Source: Haliotis asinina (lineage: Eukaryota; Mollusca; Gastropoda; Lepetellida; Haliotidae). From it: a stretch of DNA of 64,000 nucleotides. Positions 1 through 13,000 of this stretch are shown here, one piece after another. Below the pieces are notes generated by a model. That model did no database searches. It was not told where the DNA came from and saw nothing but the letters and a program-made list of their open reading frames with translations. A program made the position numbers and the translations under genes. Every line of letters starts with the position of its first letter. The first letter of the stretch is position 1. The stretch is taken from the NCBI RefSeq assembly GCF_037392515.1, contig NC_090280.1, forward strand, positions 75,256,504 through 75,320,503, in the 5' to 3' direction.

Positions 1-310
1 ATTCAAACGATTGCAAGATGTCACTCTAGGAGTCCATCTTAAAGTAATAAGATACTCCTCAAGAATTCAAACAATTGCAAGATGTCACTCGTAGGATCCA
101 TCTCAAACACTCTCTTCAAGAATGTAAGCAATTTCAAGAGGTCACTCTATGTGTCCATCTCAAACACACATCCTCAACAATCCAAACAATTTCAAAATGT
201 CACTCTAAGCGTCCATTTTAAACACACTCCACAAGAATCCAGGCAATTTCAACATGTCACTCTAAGCGTCCATCTTGACACGGAACACTCTCCTCCAGAA
301 TCCAGACACA
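1..310. repeat. Tandem array, about 57-63 bp unit, at least 5 copies
   Basis: Five successive copies share the core TTGCAAGATGTCACTC or a close variant and the block GTCCATCT. They start near 2, 65, 121, 178 and 237, and a broken sixth begins near 299. Divergence between units is high, so the array is old. It is cut by the left window edge and probably continues outward. It abuts the putative coding exon ending near 312. Confidence 0.8.
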
Positions 311-311
311 C

Positions 312-489
312 GTGACAGGAAGACTCGAACTGGGGACTGGGTCATGGTGTCGTCATCATCAAGGCTGATGTCAACAAAGTGAGGGGCATCACAGAGGACG
401 GGGATAGAGAGATGGCTGGCTAGGGAGGTGGGAGGTGTGGGCAGCTCCGACAGGGGTTCAAGGATGGTCATGTATCTCCCAGTAGGACG
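312..489 (-). CDS. Putative exon 3 of the left-edge gene
   Basis: The acceptor is a strong CTCCCTCCCTGTCAG. The frame starts RPTGRYMTILEPLSE and contains a proline/serine-rich stretch and an acidic DDDD cluster. The 3' boundary is not clear: a weak donor lies at 311-310, otherwise the frame runs into the tandem array and stops at 262. Confidence 0.5.
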
Positions 490-3114
490 CTGACAGGGAG
501 GGAGAAAAGGTAAAATAGACAGTGACAGAAGATGGCAGTACAGAAAGTGGGTAGATGTTCATAACGGATTGATAGAGCCATATTCATATTTGCGTGCACG
601 CGCACGCGCACGCACGGACGCACACACGCACACGCACACGCACACGCACACGCACACGCACACGCACACGCACACACATACATACTGAGAATTGTTTCCA
701 AATCAACAGGACATGTATCTGTGTTAGCAACTGATACAATGGTTAGGTCCAGACACAAAATAGATATCACATGACTTCTGTTTTATAACAACTCTATCAA
801 AATACAAAATTCCCTGAGACACCCACTTGGCGAGGAGGGGCCCAGATGTCAAAGTTCAAAGGGAACCGGATCACAAGGTCAAGGGCTGTTGGGAAAGAAG
901 GAATGAAAGTCTTAGAAATAACCAAACAAGAAACAGGACGCTGTCTGTATCAAATCTCATCATTAACAAACAAGGACCTCTTTTCACAAAACACTGAGGT
1001 GATGTTCTTCACCAAGGCAGCCTTAGGGCAACATTAATGAATGGGAGTTAGGGTTGACCTTGCAGTCTAGTAATGGTTGATTTATGAAAGGAACCCCACG
1101 ACATCAAACTGAGTAATCATTAAGTTATGATACTAAATCTAGCATATTCATTAAGGTGGCATTATGCATGTAAGTATTTATTTATTAATTTTATTTTAAC
1201 AAACAAGCATGGTCAATCTGACCTGCTTTTTTTATACCTGTTTTGTTAGTGTCAGGTTAAGATTACCCAAAATCTTCAATTAGTTTATGGTTCCTCAGTA
1301 AAGGGATGCATCCATTAAACCTTCATTATGACCAAAGTTAATGTTGAATAATTAACAGAGTTTTAATGACACCTTATGGTATCACATCATATCAGTTCCA
1401 TACAACCATCGTCCAGTTGCACAAAGCAGTCTTAGTGCCACGGCTGTCTTAAGCCTATGTTCCAGAATGGGAGTTACAATCATTGTAGCACTAAGATCGC
1501 TTACTGTAAACCAGACCAGATCTTATAAACATATACAAAACAACATTTAAACCTATTGTGTTGATTCACTGTTAGTTGCGTAAGTCAGTGTATCTAACTT
1601 TATATGCTTTGATGTAATTCAGTATTTTAGAGAAAGAGAATGAGGTACTAGCATGTGCACTACAGATTAAATGGTGCTGGCAAGGCATAAATCAAAATCA
1701 AGCCAACATAACTACATTGGGCTTTTAGTACATCAATGCTTGAGAACAGACACAATGTCTGCAGATTCCCAAACCAATGGGGTCTGTCACCATGATACCT
1801 TGTACTTAGTTAACGGGGTTAATGTTTTGGGGTTAATGTTTTGGGGTTAATGCTTGGGTGTTAATGCCATTAATTATTTGTATTCTCTCTGTGAGTGCAA
1901 GTGACCATATTGCAAAACAATCTTACAATATGGCTTCGTGGCAATATTTGTGGGTTTGGTTTTGACACTGATTTGTCATCGTCACAGATTTGTCATTATC
2001 AGACATTTATTCTGTGTTGTGGAACCACTGGATACTGTTCGTGATACTGCTAAGATACTAGTAGTTATTGCTGTACACTTGGTAGACTTGTGCTTCTCAA
2101 GGTGATCATCAAGATCTTCAAAAAATATGGTAAGACTACAGAATACCCATATCTTCTATCATCTTTGAAAGCAAGCGTCAGGTTAGGGTTAGAGTACGGT
2201 TCAGGTGACGTGACACTAAACAACATGGCTGGTAGGTATCCGGTATGTACCAAAAACATTGTTATTCGAAGTTCCACACCCTAATAAAGTTCCCACTTGT
2301 GCAGATCGATGCTCATGTTGTTGATCACTGGATTGTCTGCTCCAGACTCTTACGACAAGCATAGTCGTCTTTCATGGCAAGCATGGGTTGCTGAAGGCCT
2401 ATTCTACCCCGGGACCTTCGGGTCGGGTTAGGTTTAGGGTAAGCATTACGGTTCGGTAATGTGGCACTAAATAATATGGCTGGTATGTATCCGGTATATA
2501 CCAAAACTATAGCTATGGGCAATTCCACAACCTAATATGGCAGCTGGAAAATCAATAAACCTGCTCATACTGAACGTCTTGATCCTACGTAGGAATACAC
2601 TAATGGTGCCTTGGTTGGAACACGACGTTTAGGTGTCTAAACTAGAAAAAGACTGGTTTACGACTCGCTTAGTTAGTGTTTCAGTTGGAGAGGACAATCA
2701 GTTTACTTTAGTTCTTTGGGGAAACTTATTGAACTTGTATTTGTTTCATATTTAATACAATTTTAAGTTTAGCGGATGTACTTCTGTTGTTTATAAACAC
2801 ACTGACGGGTTACATGGCTTTATTAAAGTGAAAAAAAGATTTATAAGACACTCAGTCTTTCATAGCAACAAGCAGGATGTTGTGGAAGTTGTATTTCTGT
2901 TGTTTATAAACACACTGGCGTGTTCCAAGGGGCTAATTAATGTAAAATATATCTTAACACAGGTCAATTTTTGATGGGAGCCATCAGAATGTTCTGGAAG
3001 TTCCTTCGTTTGCCAACATCTGGATGAATAAAGTAACAAGTCATGAAAGAAAGCAAACAAGTGAACAATTAACTATTGTAGAAATACAGACATACCTTGG
3101 ATGTTGGAATTCAT
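312..3114 (-). CDS. Unrecognised protein-coding gene, 5' part only (three putative exons)
   Basis: Three minus-strand segments join with consistent splice phases: 3114-3096 (phase 1), 885-827 (phase 0) and 489-about 312. The start is ATG in good context (gtcaccATGA). Introns have GTATGT and GTGGGT donors and acceptors after strong pyrimidine tracts. The joined reading starts MNSNIQ, continues through ALDLVIRFPLNFDIWAPPRQ, then RPTGRYMTILEPLSELPTPP, and later has an acidic DDDD run. Composition looks like real protein, but I do not recognise the family and assign no function. The end of the third exon is uncertain because only a weak donor (GTGTGT) is present before the tandem array. The rest would lie left of the window. 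The upstream region near 3195-3250 has promoter-like motifs. Confidence 0.5.
596..678. repeat. CACACG/CACGCA microsatellite
   Basis: Near-perfect alternating purine-pyrimidine run of CA and CG dinucleotides, in the putative intron between exons 2 and 3 of the left-edge gene. The rest of 490-826 shows nothing else. Confidence 0.9.
827..885 (-). CDS. Putative exon 2 of the left-edge gene
   Basis: The acceptor follows a pyrimidine tract ending CCCAACAG, and the donor is CAA|GTGGGT. In the phase set by exon 1 it encodes LDLVIRFPLNFDIWAPPRQ with no stop. It exits in phase 0, which is what the next exon needs. Confidence 0.5.
1417..1512. mobile_element. Foldback MITE (copy 1)
   Basis: The ends are inverted repeats: TTGCACAAAGCAGTCTTAG at the left and the complement of CACTAAGATCGCTTACTGTA at the right. 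Related foldbacks occur near 30578, 59586 and 63455. It is a non-coding miniature element in the putative intron 1 of the left-edge gene. Confidence 0.55.
1814..1870. repeat. 14-bp minisatellite GGGGTTAATGTTTT, about 4 copies
   Basis: GGGGTTAATG recurs at 1815, 1829 and 1843, followed by a variant copy GGGTGTTAATG. The remainder of 886-2060 shows only AT-rich intron sequence and the foldback element. Confidence 0.8.
2177..2537. repeat. Diverged 110-bp direct duplication flanking a SINE fragment
   Basis: 2177-2284 and about 2428-2537 share the series GTTAGG, ACGGTTC, GTG-CACTAAA, ATGGCTGGTA, TATCCGGTAT, ACCAAAA and TTCCACA-CCTAATA. The second copy follows a rearranged SINE-A fragment. Neither copy codes for anything recognisable. 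Confidence 0.7.
2300..2425. mobile_element. SINE-A mosaic with an internal inversion
   Basis: 2300-2352 matches SINE-A in one orientation (TGCAGATCGATGCTCATG ... ATTGTCTG). 2350-2425 matches the 5' part of the same family in the opposite orientation (TACGACAAGCATAGTCG ... GGCCTATTCTACCCC). The junction lies at about 2351. Confidence 0.6.
3096..3114 (-). CDS. Putative coding exon 1 of the left-edge gene
   Basis: The short first coding exon reads ATG AAT TCC AAC ATC CAA G and is followed directly by the donor GTATGT. The start context has A at -3. Phase 1 fits the next putative exon exactly. Confidence 0.45.
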
Positions 3115-3179
3115 GGTGACAATAACTGGTGATGAGCAGACAATGAGGCAAATATCAGCAGATATTCTGCAATATCGCA

Positions 3180-3290
3180 AATGTATGATAACGTCAAAAT
3201 GGCGGCATCAAAATTGAAACTGTCGTCATAGCGACGTCATAAATCTCGTGAGATCGTCACAGTGAGATCGTGAAGTTAGCGACTGGTTTC
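3180..3290 (-). promoter_or_regulatory. Possible promoter of the left-edge gene
   Basis: Just upstream of the putative ATG at 3114 lie AAAATGGCGGC (a YY1-like element), CGACGTCAT (a CRE-like element) and repeated GAGATCGT motifs. CpG density is higher than in surrounding DNA. This supports a transcription start here, but the assignment is inference from motifs. Confidence 0.3.
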
Positions 3291-3850
3291 ATCCGTGCCC
3301 TGTTAACATGGGTTGTGTCTGGAATGTCTGACGGCAGATAAGACAGAAGAGAAGGCGCTGCATCAAAGACTAATTACGACAAGGAATCTGTATAAAATAT
3401 TAGTTTTAAAATGTTTGAGTCTCGACAAATCAAATCAAAGCTGTCCCCTTTGTGTATTGTAAGATGAAAAGTGAAATGTTTAAAACATGATAGGCTCCTC
3501 TGAGAGTAAATGCTGATGATTCCTGCGGAGTGCCTATTTTCCGCCTCTTTGCTGTAGTCAAGGGTATGAGGGTTGTTATGTTTGAACTATGATCTTTCTG
3601 CACCGTTGAATTTTACCCGTTTTTATTCAATGTCAGCATACGATATAACCAAGTACAATTATTTTTTGCCGTTTAAAGGGATCGAGTGGTGAGCTTGATG
3701 ACTTGCTAGTGTCAATATTAGGGTTATACACTCTTCAAAAAAGAAACGCAAAAGGTGATTATGAGAAATAAGTGACTCGCTACGAAATCTTTCCAAAACC
3801 TCGTTTTCGTGTGATTGATAACAGTTTCAGAGCGAAAACTTAGCAATCCT

Positions 3851-3894
3851 AACACACACACACACCCCCCCCACCCCACACACACACACACAAA

Positions 3895-3930
<36 letters not shown>
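3851..3930. repeat. CA microsatellite with interruptions
   Basis: Runs of CA interrupted by CCCCCCCCACCCC and CAAACAAA. It generates spurious low-complexity reading frames on both strands. Confidence 0.9.
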
Positions 3931-3933
<3 letters not shown>

Positions 3934-6900
3934 CCTCTTTGTTTTAGAAGCGTTTGAAGAAATATTCCCTAAACACCAAAACGAAAATATGCAAAATAAA
4001 ATCCAGGTGCAAGTATGTGGTTTCGATCAGTACAAGACGTTAAACAGCCCGTTTACGTTTGCCATTCGTATTTGCGTAAGTTACAACATTTTGAGAAAGA
4101 GGGGGTGCACACTTAATTTTCACCCAAATTTGAATGGTTATCGCTGCAATCACCTACCCCCTTCCCCTTAGCCTTCCCCCAATCTGCCTATGTGTCCGGG
4201 TATTGAGAGGGGTACCAGCGTTCAGTTCATTTGCCACATGTTGTGAGTATCCATGCTACCATCCAAGTCTGACTGGTCACCAACAGTTTTCTCCAAATCC
4301 AGTTTAGAACATGCATAGATTGCAGGGGACTTACATTACAAGGAATAAGAATTACATTGTTTGCTGTTCAACACTGCAATATTTTAGCTTCTAAATGAGG
4401 GCCTATGAATAACCAAGCCTTGATCAGACAATCCAGTGATTAAAATCATGAAGAGTCATGAACACTGTCTGGGAACTGTTAAATGAACTTAAAACAGACC
4501 CAAAATTAGTACAGGTATGTCACATTGGCTTATAAACATTTGAATTCAAAGAAACCTGTGGTAGACAATGTAAGCAAATGGTTTGTTTTGAGGCTTTTAA
4601 GTTTAACACTTAGCAATGCATGAGCACACTGCCCAGCCTCAACAAAGTAACTTCTTCCCAGTATGGATTTGGGACTTCACTGAAATGAGTAGAATTTTTC
4701 ACATTCAATGACTTCTCCCAGTGGGACAAAACACAACAAAGACATCTCCAAGTAGGACAAAACACAACAATGATTTCTCCCTGCTTTATTCCCACCTTAT
4801 TTGTGCATTCACAATTACATCATACACACGTGTTGCCACTCACAGAGGGCTTTCTTACATACAACAGAGGAACATACTACAGAAAGACAGAAAATAATAT
4901 AGTTTGTACATGCTTTGAGGCAGTGTTAACATAAAATATCTGGAATAATTAGTCATCAATATATAATATAACATTCGGATACAACTGTATTGATAATATA
5001 TAAAAATAAAACAAAGAAGAACAATACTTACAGACTTGGTACATATTTGCTTATAATAATCTAAATCTGTATTTGCATTCTCCTGTATCAGAGGCATTAG
5101 ACAGTAAACAGTCTCAAAGACAATTCACCAAAATCCTAACATCGGAAGAGGAATGTAGACCTTTTCATTTTAAAGTTGCAAATTCAGACAACAAAGCAGC
5201 TTGTGCATGTAGCTAAATATAAAATTTGTCTCAAAGGTGTAACGTGAAAATAAACAGAAAATATACTGAACACCAAAAGAAACTCAACTGTTTTTTGTCA
5301 AGTTTTTAAACAGAAGACGTAAACGTAAGCTTACTTCTATGAGATTTCAAGTTTTTGAAACTTGCGGTTATTCTGCTGTTCAGTATAGTTCCATAACACT
5401 CTGGAGCAGCCATTGCTCCAAAGTGGTCCCGTGTGTATATCAAGATATTTATTGGGGAGGTCAGAGATTATCCGGGGAGGGTCACTAAACACTATGATGT
5501 TCTCATGGAGAGGGTCATACAAAATATTACAGATATTTGAGGAGGGTCATGAAAATTTGGACAGTTTATGATAAATTATCAAATGATGTTGTACAGAACC
5601 TATCAAAATTTGAGACTCACCAGTTTGAATGTAGCCTGTGACTTAAGTCAATGCTTCTGAACTAGATTTTGAAAAAAAATGCCAAAGACATATCAAAGAT
5701 TGTAATTAACTTATTACATTTACTGCATCAAGAATGTCCAAACCACCCGAAAAATAAATCACGGGTACTGCAGTTTTGCAGGTGGATTTAAAACAATCTG
5801 ACCCATAATATTAGGGTTTGTTTTAAGGAGTTTTAGATCAGAATTATGTACATGAAGGATGGACCAAATATCCTTAAATCGATTACACAATTTATCAAAA
5901 CACTTTTTTCCAATTGTCATGTGTATAAGACACATGAACCTTTAAGAAACACAAAACATGCTGACTGAGGAAAGAAATAAGGATTTGAAGAGATCTAATA
6001 CTTTGTAGGAAAGTAGCTACGGTTGAAATAGCACTTGCATTATCCTCATCAAGGCAAAACTTTCATGATCAACATTGAAAACAGGACCGAGCAATACAAA
6101 TCATTCTGGACTTAGTTTCTTTCACAGGTTTCTCAAAGAAAACAATAGTTTGACAAATGACAGAATGTTAAAATTTTAAGTCACAACAATGTTTCAACCA
6201 TATTTTGACAGGAAATAGTTCACAAACTTGTTTTCAGTCCAAATAAACAATGTTCTTTTAAGGTGTAAATAATGTTTACATTATGATGTTTGTTATTTTT
6301 CAGTTATATTTTACTCATCCACCGAAAGTAAATGCCCGTCAAGTTTGAATATCAACTTTAGCCTTTTCTTCACTAATAAAAGAATCTAATGCATGATTCA
6401 TTGCAAAGACATAGACACTTAACATAGTTACAACTATGAATCCAAAATAATCTGCACCAGTCAAGACATGTTTTTCTGTTGCTTCCAAAACCTACTCACC
6501 TGCTAACAATACACATATACTGAACAAAAACAGTTAGGGATATATGTCAATTTTGAAATTATTAATGATGATCTATCTATTCATTGACCCACTGATCAAA
6601 TATCTACCACAAATATACCAATATCCTTAACTTATTTTGTCCAGTATATATGACATTACAGTAACACATCCTTCATTACCAGATGTCAAATATCTCAATT
6701 CTGTTATCATGACTTCAACCATAGACACAACATGCAAACCCCTTCATAATAGAGGATGATTGGGACAGGAACAGTCGTGCTAAAACATAACTGCAGCATT
6801 GTATAAATGGACCCCATTAAACCACAAAGTAGAAGAGACAGGCAGTCACCGATGTTCCAACAAATTCACAAATGAATCTGAGCTAAAACACTAAACAGAA

Positions 6901-8949
6901 GGCAGAGCACAAAAACACCACCAAAGAAATATCAGGAGCTAGTTCTTTCAGTTTTAGCTGTGAGGTTTGTGAAATATACCATTTAAAAAAAGTAGGGGAT
7001 ATATATTTACAAGGTTGATAAAATGCAAAGGAGGAAACAGATAATGATGAGAAATAAAGGTAAAACATGACAGTTTATTCCATCCCTTTAGAAATAGTTC
7101 ATCTCAATGGATATATATTACCTTTTCTCACATGCATTGGCTAATGGTATGTTTTCAAAATGGAAAATCCCCTACTCTTTTTGAATGGTATACATGGACA
7201 CATACAATGCGTTGTCAATGTTTGTTCTTGCCTCTATGACACATACTGGTCCTTTAATTGAGCCTGAGAAGACAATTTGGATTAAAAATATCCAAGCACA
7301 ACGCGGATTCTTCATTATCCATTCACCCAAATGGATATTGTCAACAAAATTCTTGAATAATTCGACTGAAATCAATAACAAGATAAAGAACTGGATTTCC
7401 AATAACAAAATCAGTGTATCCTCAACCTACACTTGGTCCTCCTAAAGTAAACAATAAATATCAACATGGAAATAATGAGAAGAAATGCAGATGAATTGAC
7501 TGGACACAACACAAAGGCCAGATAGAAACTGTACCATGCAGCTTGTCAGCAGAACTGAGTAACCCTGGTTAACAGATTAGAGTAACCCTGATTAACAGAA
7601 TTACAACCGGTAAATGTACGGCTGAAATAAATTTGAACAAGAGACAGTTTTTACTAAAATAAAGATTGAAAAAAATAACATCCTAAGTGTATGAATACTG
7701 TAATTCGGTTGCAAAAGCTAATCCTATTTGCACAAATTTGCACAACTGACACCATACTCACACTTTATTACTCACCAGTGGAAGATACCTATGATATATA
7801 TAAGATATATAAGATACCACGGCATACTAATTAAATGGCAATAATATCTAGTGTAATGCCGCTAGACATATGACATCATTATGTTAACAGTTATAATGCT
7901 AATGCCTCTGTCACAATGGTATCAGACCTTTCTTGACTCACAGGAAATTGATATGACAGTCATCACATTGAAGGCATTTTCTATCAACTAATGTTGGAGA
8001 GTAATAAACAGGATACCAAACTCATTTCCGTGAAATACCAATTTCATTAAACAGCTGGTATCAAACGAGTAAAAGCTTTCAAGGAAGGTTGTTTCGAATC
8101 CTCTATGTACTAGTCCAATACTTCATAGACAAAACACATTTTTGTTTCAGAGATGTAATCCCCTTTGTCATGAGTCACAAAATATCGGTATCTGAAAGTG
8201 AAAAGGGACTGAAAAGCTGGAAATACAATTTGTTTCATTTCATTCGCGGTTAATTCTTCAAATCTAAATGTTTTACACATTTTGTGTAACCTATATACAT
8301 AACTGTAACAGTTTGAAATTTTCACAAATATAAACTTCATAAAGTTATTAATGTAAGGTGCAGTTCAACTCCACAATAAATATCATCACATAATATATGT
8401 TGCAATTAACAATGATTCTTATACTGATAATGGTCCCTCAATAAACACCCAAACAGTCCACTTAGAGGTAGTAATCCACAACAATACAATTACAATGACG
8501 AAAGTGTTGATTTGACTGCTGTTATCCCCTTTGTTGCATTAGAGTTACGTCCCCTTGCCAGCATTGCCATACATTAAATCCATAACAAATTAAATACACA
8601 TATGCTTACACACGGATAAATAACTGCATAACAACCACGTCTATAAACAAGCAGCATTCAGGCTTTCACACAATCACTGTGTAGAACAAACACTCGGTAC
8701 AAAACTGCAACAATTTGTTAATAACAAAGAGAAAAGAGCTATCCAAAATAAATATTGTATAACAATAGATCGCCCACCTTGCAAACCTGTTGAATCATTT
8801 TCTATAACCCAGAATGACCATTTATTGCATGTAAATATAATATCTGTCAAGTAAATACAATACAAACTAGACCACCATTTTGCTGGACGCTTTGCGTAGA
8901 AAAGTTGGAATGGAGCGAATAGCACTGTGACTGACAAGACATTCTAACA

Positions 8950-9085
8950 GCTTTTAACAATATTCTAGCAATATCATGGTGGGGGATACAAGAAATGGTG
9001 TTCACACATTGTACCCATGTGGGGAATCAAACCCAAGCGCTCAGCATGACAAGCCAATGTCTTAACCACTTGGCTACCCCACCAC
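8950..9085 (-). mobile_element. SINE-B (tRNA-derived type), copy 1
   Basis: Reading the minus strand gives GGGTAGCCAAGTGGTTAAG (A-box-like), then TTGGGTTTGATTCCCC (B-box-like), then the element body ending in CTAGAATATTG. This is the layout of a tRNA-derived SINE with pol III internal promoter boxes. Confidence 0.75.
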
Positions 9086-9203
9086 CCTGACATCCTAAGA
9101 AGTGAGTGAAATTTAACTCTGATTTGAACAGTGTGTCAGTCTAATGAATAATTTATTTGTGTTTGTTAACTACTTAACGCAACACTCAGAATATGCCAAG
9201 TTT

Positions 9204-9385
9204 GTGGCATCAGTCTGTAAAAATACTCAAATCTGGATCACACAATCCTGTGACCAGCACCATGAGCATCAATCTATGCAATTGGGATACAATGACACGA
9301 GTCAAGAAAGTCAGGAAACCTGAGAGCCCAATCCCGTCAGTCGCCTCATACGACAAGCATGGGCTGCTGAAGACCATTCTAATGA
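9204..9385 (-). mobile_element. SINE-A, degenerate copy
   Basis: Diverged match to the family: CAGTCTGTAA, ATCTGGA-CA-ACAATCC, ACCATGAGCATCAATCTATG, CAATTGGGA, CCAATCCCGTCAGTCGCCTC and GACAAGCATGGG. The GTGAGTGAG tail is not preserved. Confidence 0.65.
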
Positions 9386-9890
9386 CCTCCCAAAACATGG
9401 AATTATAATGATAACTTGAACAGGTTGATTATAGACAATATACAGTATTGTAAAATGTGTTAGTAAATGAACTAGGTGTGCATACATCACAGGATTCACA
9501 GCCTGCAGAGAGACAGAAATGAAGAGATCGTATCAGCAGAGTTATCTCCCTTATACCATGCACTGATTTCCTATCGACATATTAGATGGTGATAACAGGA
9601 CAGGGGAAATATGAAGGAATGAAGCGACTGGCATCTCCAGAACACAAAAATACACGTCTCTCTGATGTAACAATGATGGGCTTGAACTTGTGTCTCCACT
9701 AAATCTTCATAAAACTACATCCATCTCTAGATTCAAGAACTGAACCCAATATATCAAGAAAATATATCTAGATGGCACTGGCCAAAAACATATTTATACT
9801 ATACCTCCCACTACAGTCATTTGTATCTAAATTATCATCTAGGGTCTGTGTAATCTACAGATTCTAGTAGTTGTTGTAAAGGAAGCAGTT

Positions 9891-10005
9891 TCAGTCTGTC
9901 ACCCATATTTTATTGAACAGGACCATGAAGTTGTCGTAGATCATGAAGGTGATGGCGACATCCAAGCACACTCGGCTCAACCGAGGAATTGTACCCTTGT
10001 AAAAT
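9891..10005 (-). CDS. SLC25A1: SLC25A1 exon 7 (terminal)
   Basis: Encodes [30 protein letters not shown] and the conserved carrier end NKIWVTD, followed by TGA at 9893-9891. The acceptor is CTTTTCAG. This is the last transmembrane helix. Confidence 0.97.
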
Positions 10006-13000
10006 CTGAAAAGAAAAGAACATGTGTTGTTTGAGAAAACAAGAGGAAATATGATTTCTGTTCACTCTAAGAAAAAAATGATCAATATCATGAAGGTTTA
10101 TAAAGAAGACAGATATTGTGGATTGCATACACATAAAAACTAACAATGGACAGAAATAATATTTAACCTGTTTTATTTTCTTCAGTATTATGTGCACCCA
10201 AGTATTCAAGTCTTACACAGAGGAAAACATTAAAGTTTTCATGGGTTTTTATCTTCATCACCAATTGTCTTAGCAAATTGATTCCATCTTAGATTAGTTC
10301 CTGGACTTTAAGACATTTTGTCTGCACCTGGATCTTCGGCTTTAACCACTTGACTACCCTACCTAACCTTACGCCCTACAGAACAGGAGATATAACATAG
10401 ATGGTAAATCAGTACGTGTAGTGCTGTTATATCACTTATTTCAGATTACTATTGACCAAGTCTTTATACTTGACTTGTTGAAGTGATACAATGTTTATTA
10501 TTTTTACTTACGCTCTTGGGCCCTCGTGTTTCAATATTTGAGTTGCGCAGTGGAAAGTGTTTTTGTATTTGGCCGCTTCCAGACCCTGTCATGAAGAAGG
10601 GTGAATATTAAATCAAACATACAAATGAAAAACACCAAGATACTCAAACACAAATCTGAACTAGTATTCTTGTTATTCAGATCTGTCTTGTGACCGTCAA
10701 CCAACTGCATTCTGAAGTTATTCAGATATATCTAATTACCTCCACCCCCAAAAAGACCTGCATTCTGAGGTTATTTAGATCTATCTCAACCTTCAACCAA
10801 CTACCCACCTGCATTCTTCAGTTATTCAGATCTATCATATGACCTTCAACCAACTACCCATCTGTATTCATCGGTTATTCAGGTCTATCTCATGACCTTC
10901 AACCAACTACCTACCTGTATTCTTTGTTTATACAGATCTACTTACGACCTTTAACTTCGTACCTGCATTCTTGTTTTAATGACATCTATGGGTGTGTTCC
11001 CAAACACAGACGCCGCTCCTGCGACAGCGCCGAACAGTCCGACCAGTAATGTTGGCACATGTTTCTTCTTGTCATCTCCCCGGTACAAGTCCTTCAAGGT
11101 TTCCATGACGAAGAAGCGAATGGCCTGGTTGCTGCCCTGCTTGAGGATTGTGGGCGTCAAGCCCTGATATGTGCCACGAATGCCTGAAATGACAACTCAT
11201 CTGCTCAATGCACTAGCATCATTCAGTCAAATATAGCTGATTGGGTTACACTACTAGTCAACATCTAATGTGATAAAATACCGCTGACAGGGTTACACTA
11301 TATACCAGCATATCAACATCTACTGTGTAATTAAGGTAAAATACTGCTGACTGGGTTACACTATATATCAGCATATCAACGTTAACATCTACTGTGTAAT
11401 TATGGTAAAATACTGCTGACTGGGTTACACTATATATCAGCATATCAACGTTAACATCTACTGTGTAATTAAGGTAAAATACTGCTGACTGGGTTACACC
11501 ATATATCAGCATATCAACGTTAACATCTACTGTGTAATTAAGGTAAAATACTGCTGACTGAGTTACACCATATATCAGCAGATCAACATCTACTGTGTAA
11601 TTAAGGTAAAATACTGCTGACTGGGTTACACCATATATCAGCATATCAACATCTACTGTGTAATTAAGGTAAAATACTGCTGACTGGGTTACACCATATA
11701 TCAGCAGATCAACATCTACTGTGTAATTAAGGTAAAATACTGCTGACTGGGTTACACTATATATCAGCAGATCAACATCTACTGTGTAATTAAGGTAAAA
11801 TACTGCTGACTGGGTTACACCATATATCAGCATATCAACATCTACTGTGTAATTAAGGTAAAATACTGCTGACTGAGTTACACCATATATCAGCAGATCA
11901 ACATCTACTGTGTAATTAAGGTAAAATACTGCTGACTGGGTTACACTATATATCAGCAGATCAACATCTACTGTGTAATTAAGGTAAAATACTGCTGACT
12001 GGGTTACACCATATATCAGCAGATCAACATCTACTGTGTAATTAAGGTAAAATACTGCTGACTGGGTTACACTATATATCAGCATATCAACGTTAACATC
12101 TACTGTGTAATTAAGGTAAAATACTGCTGACTGGGTTACACCATATATCAGCATATCAACATCTACTGTGTAATTAAGGTAAAATACTGCTGACAGGGTT
12201 ACACTATATATCAGCAGATCAACATCTACTGTGTAATTAAGGTAAAATACTGCTGACTGCATTACACTATATATCAGCATATCAACGTTAACATCTACTG
12301 TGTAATTAAGGTAAAATACTGCTGACTGGGATACACTATATATCAGCATATCAACATCTACTGTGTAATTAAGGTAAAATACTGCTGAATGGGTTACACC
12401 ATATATCAGCAGATCAACATCTACTGTGTAATTAAGGTAAAATACTGCTGAATGGGTTACACCATATATCAGCAGATCAACATCTACTGTGTAATTAAGG
12501 TAAAATACTGCTGACAGGGTTACACTATATATCAGCATATCAACGTTAACATCTACTGTGTAATTAAGGTAAAATACTGCTGACTGGGTTACACCATATA
12601 TCAGCATATCAGCATCTACTGTGTAATTAAGGTAAAATACTGCTGACTGGGATACACTATATATCAGCATATCAACATCTACTGTGTAATTAAGGTAAAA
12701 TACTGCTGACTGGGTTACACTATATATCAGCATATCAACGTTAACATCTACTGTGTAATTAAGGTAAAATACTGCTGACTGGGTTACACTATATATCAGC
12801 ATATCAACGTTAACATCTACTGTGTAATTAAGGTAAAATACTGCTGACTGAGTTACACCATATATCAGCAGATCAACATCTACTGTGTAATTAAGGTAAA
12901 ATACTGCTGACTGGGTTACACCATATATCAGCAGATCAACATCTACTGTGTAATTAAGGTAAAATACTGCTGACTGGGTTACACCATATATCAGCATATC

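Larger units (their letters stand above)
3115..9890. other. Intergenic AT-rich DNA, possibly partly 3' UTR of the citrate carrier
   Basis: No convincing exon is visible. Contents are a CA microsatellite at 3851-3930, a SINE-A-like scrap at 4420-4450, and SINE copies at 8950-9085 and 9204-9385. 4850-8350 is low in recognisable repeats. Minus-strand AATAAA signals exist (for example near 9152, 7073 and 4782), but the sequence alone does not show which one ends the carrier transcript. Confidence 0.5.

Noticed and set aside
846..1037. 63-codon plus-strand open frame
   Set aside because: It overlaps the better supported minus-strand exon at 827-885 and has no splice or start support of its own.
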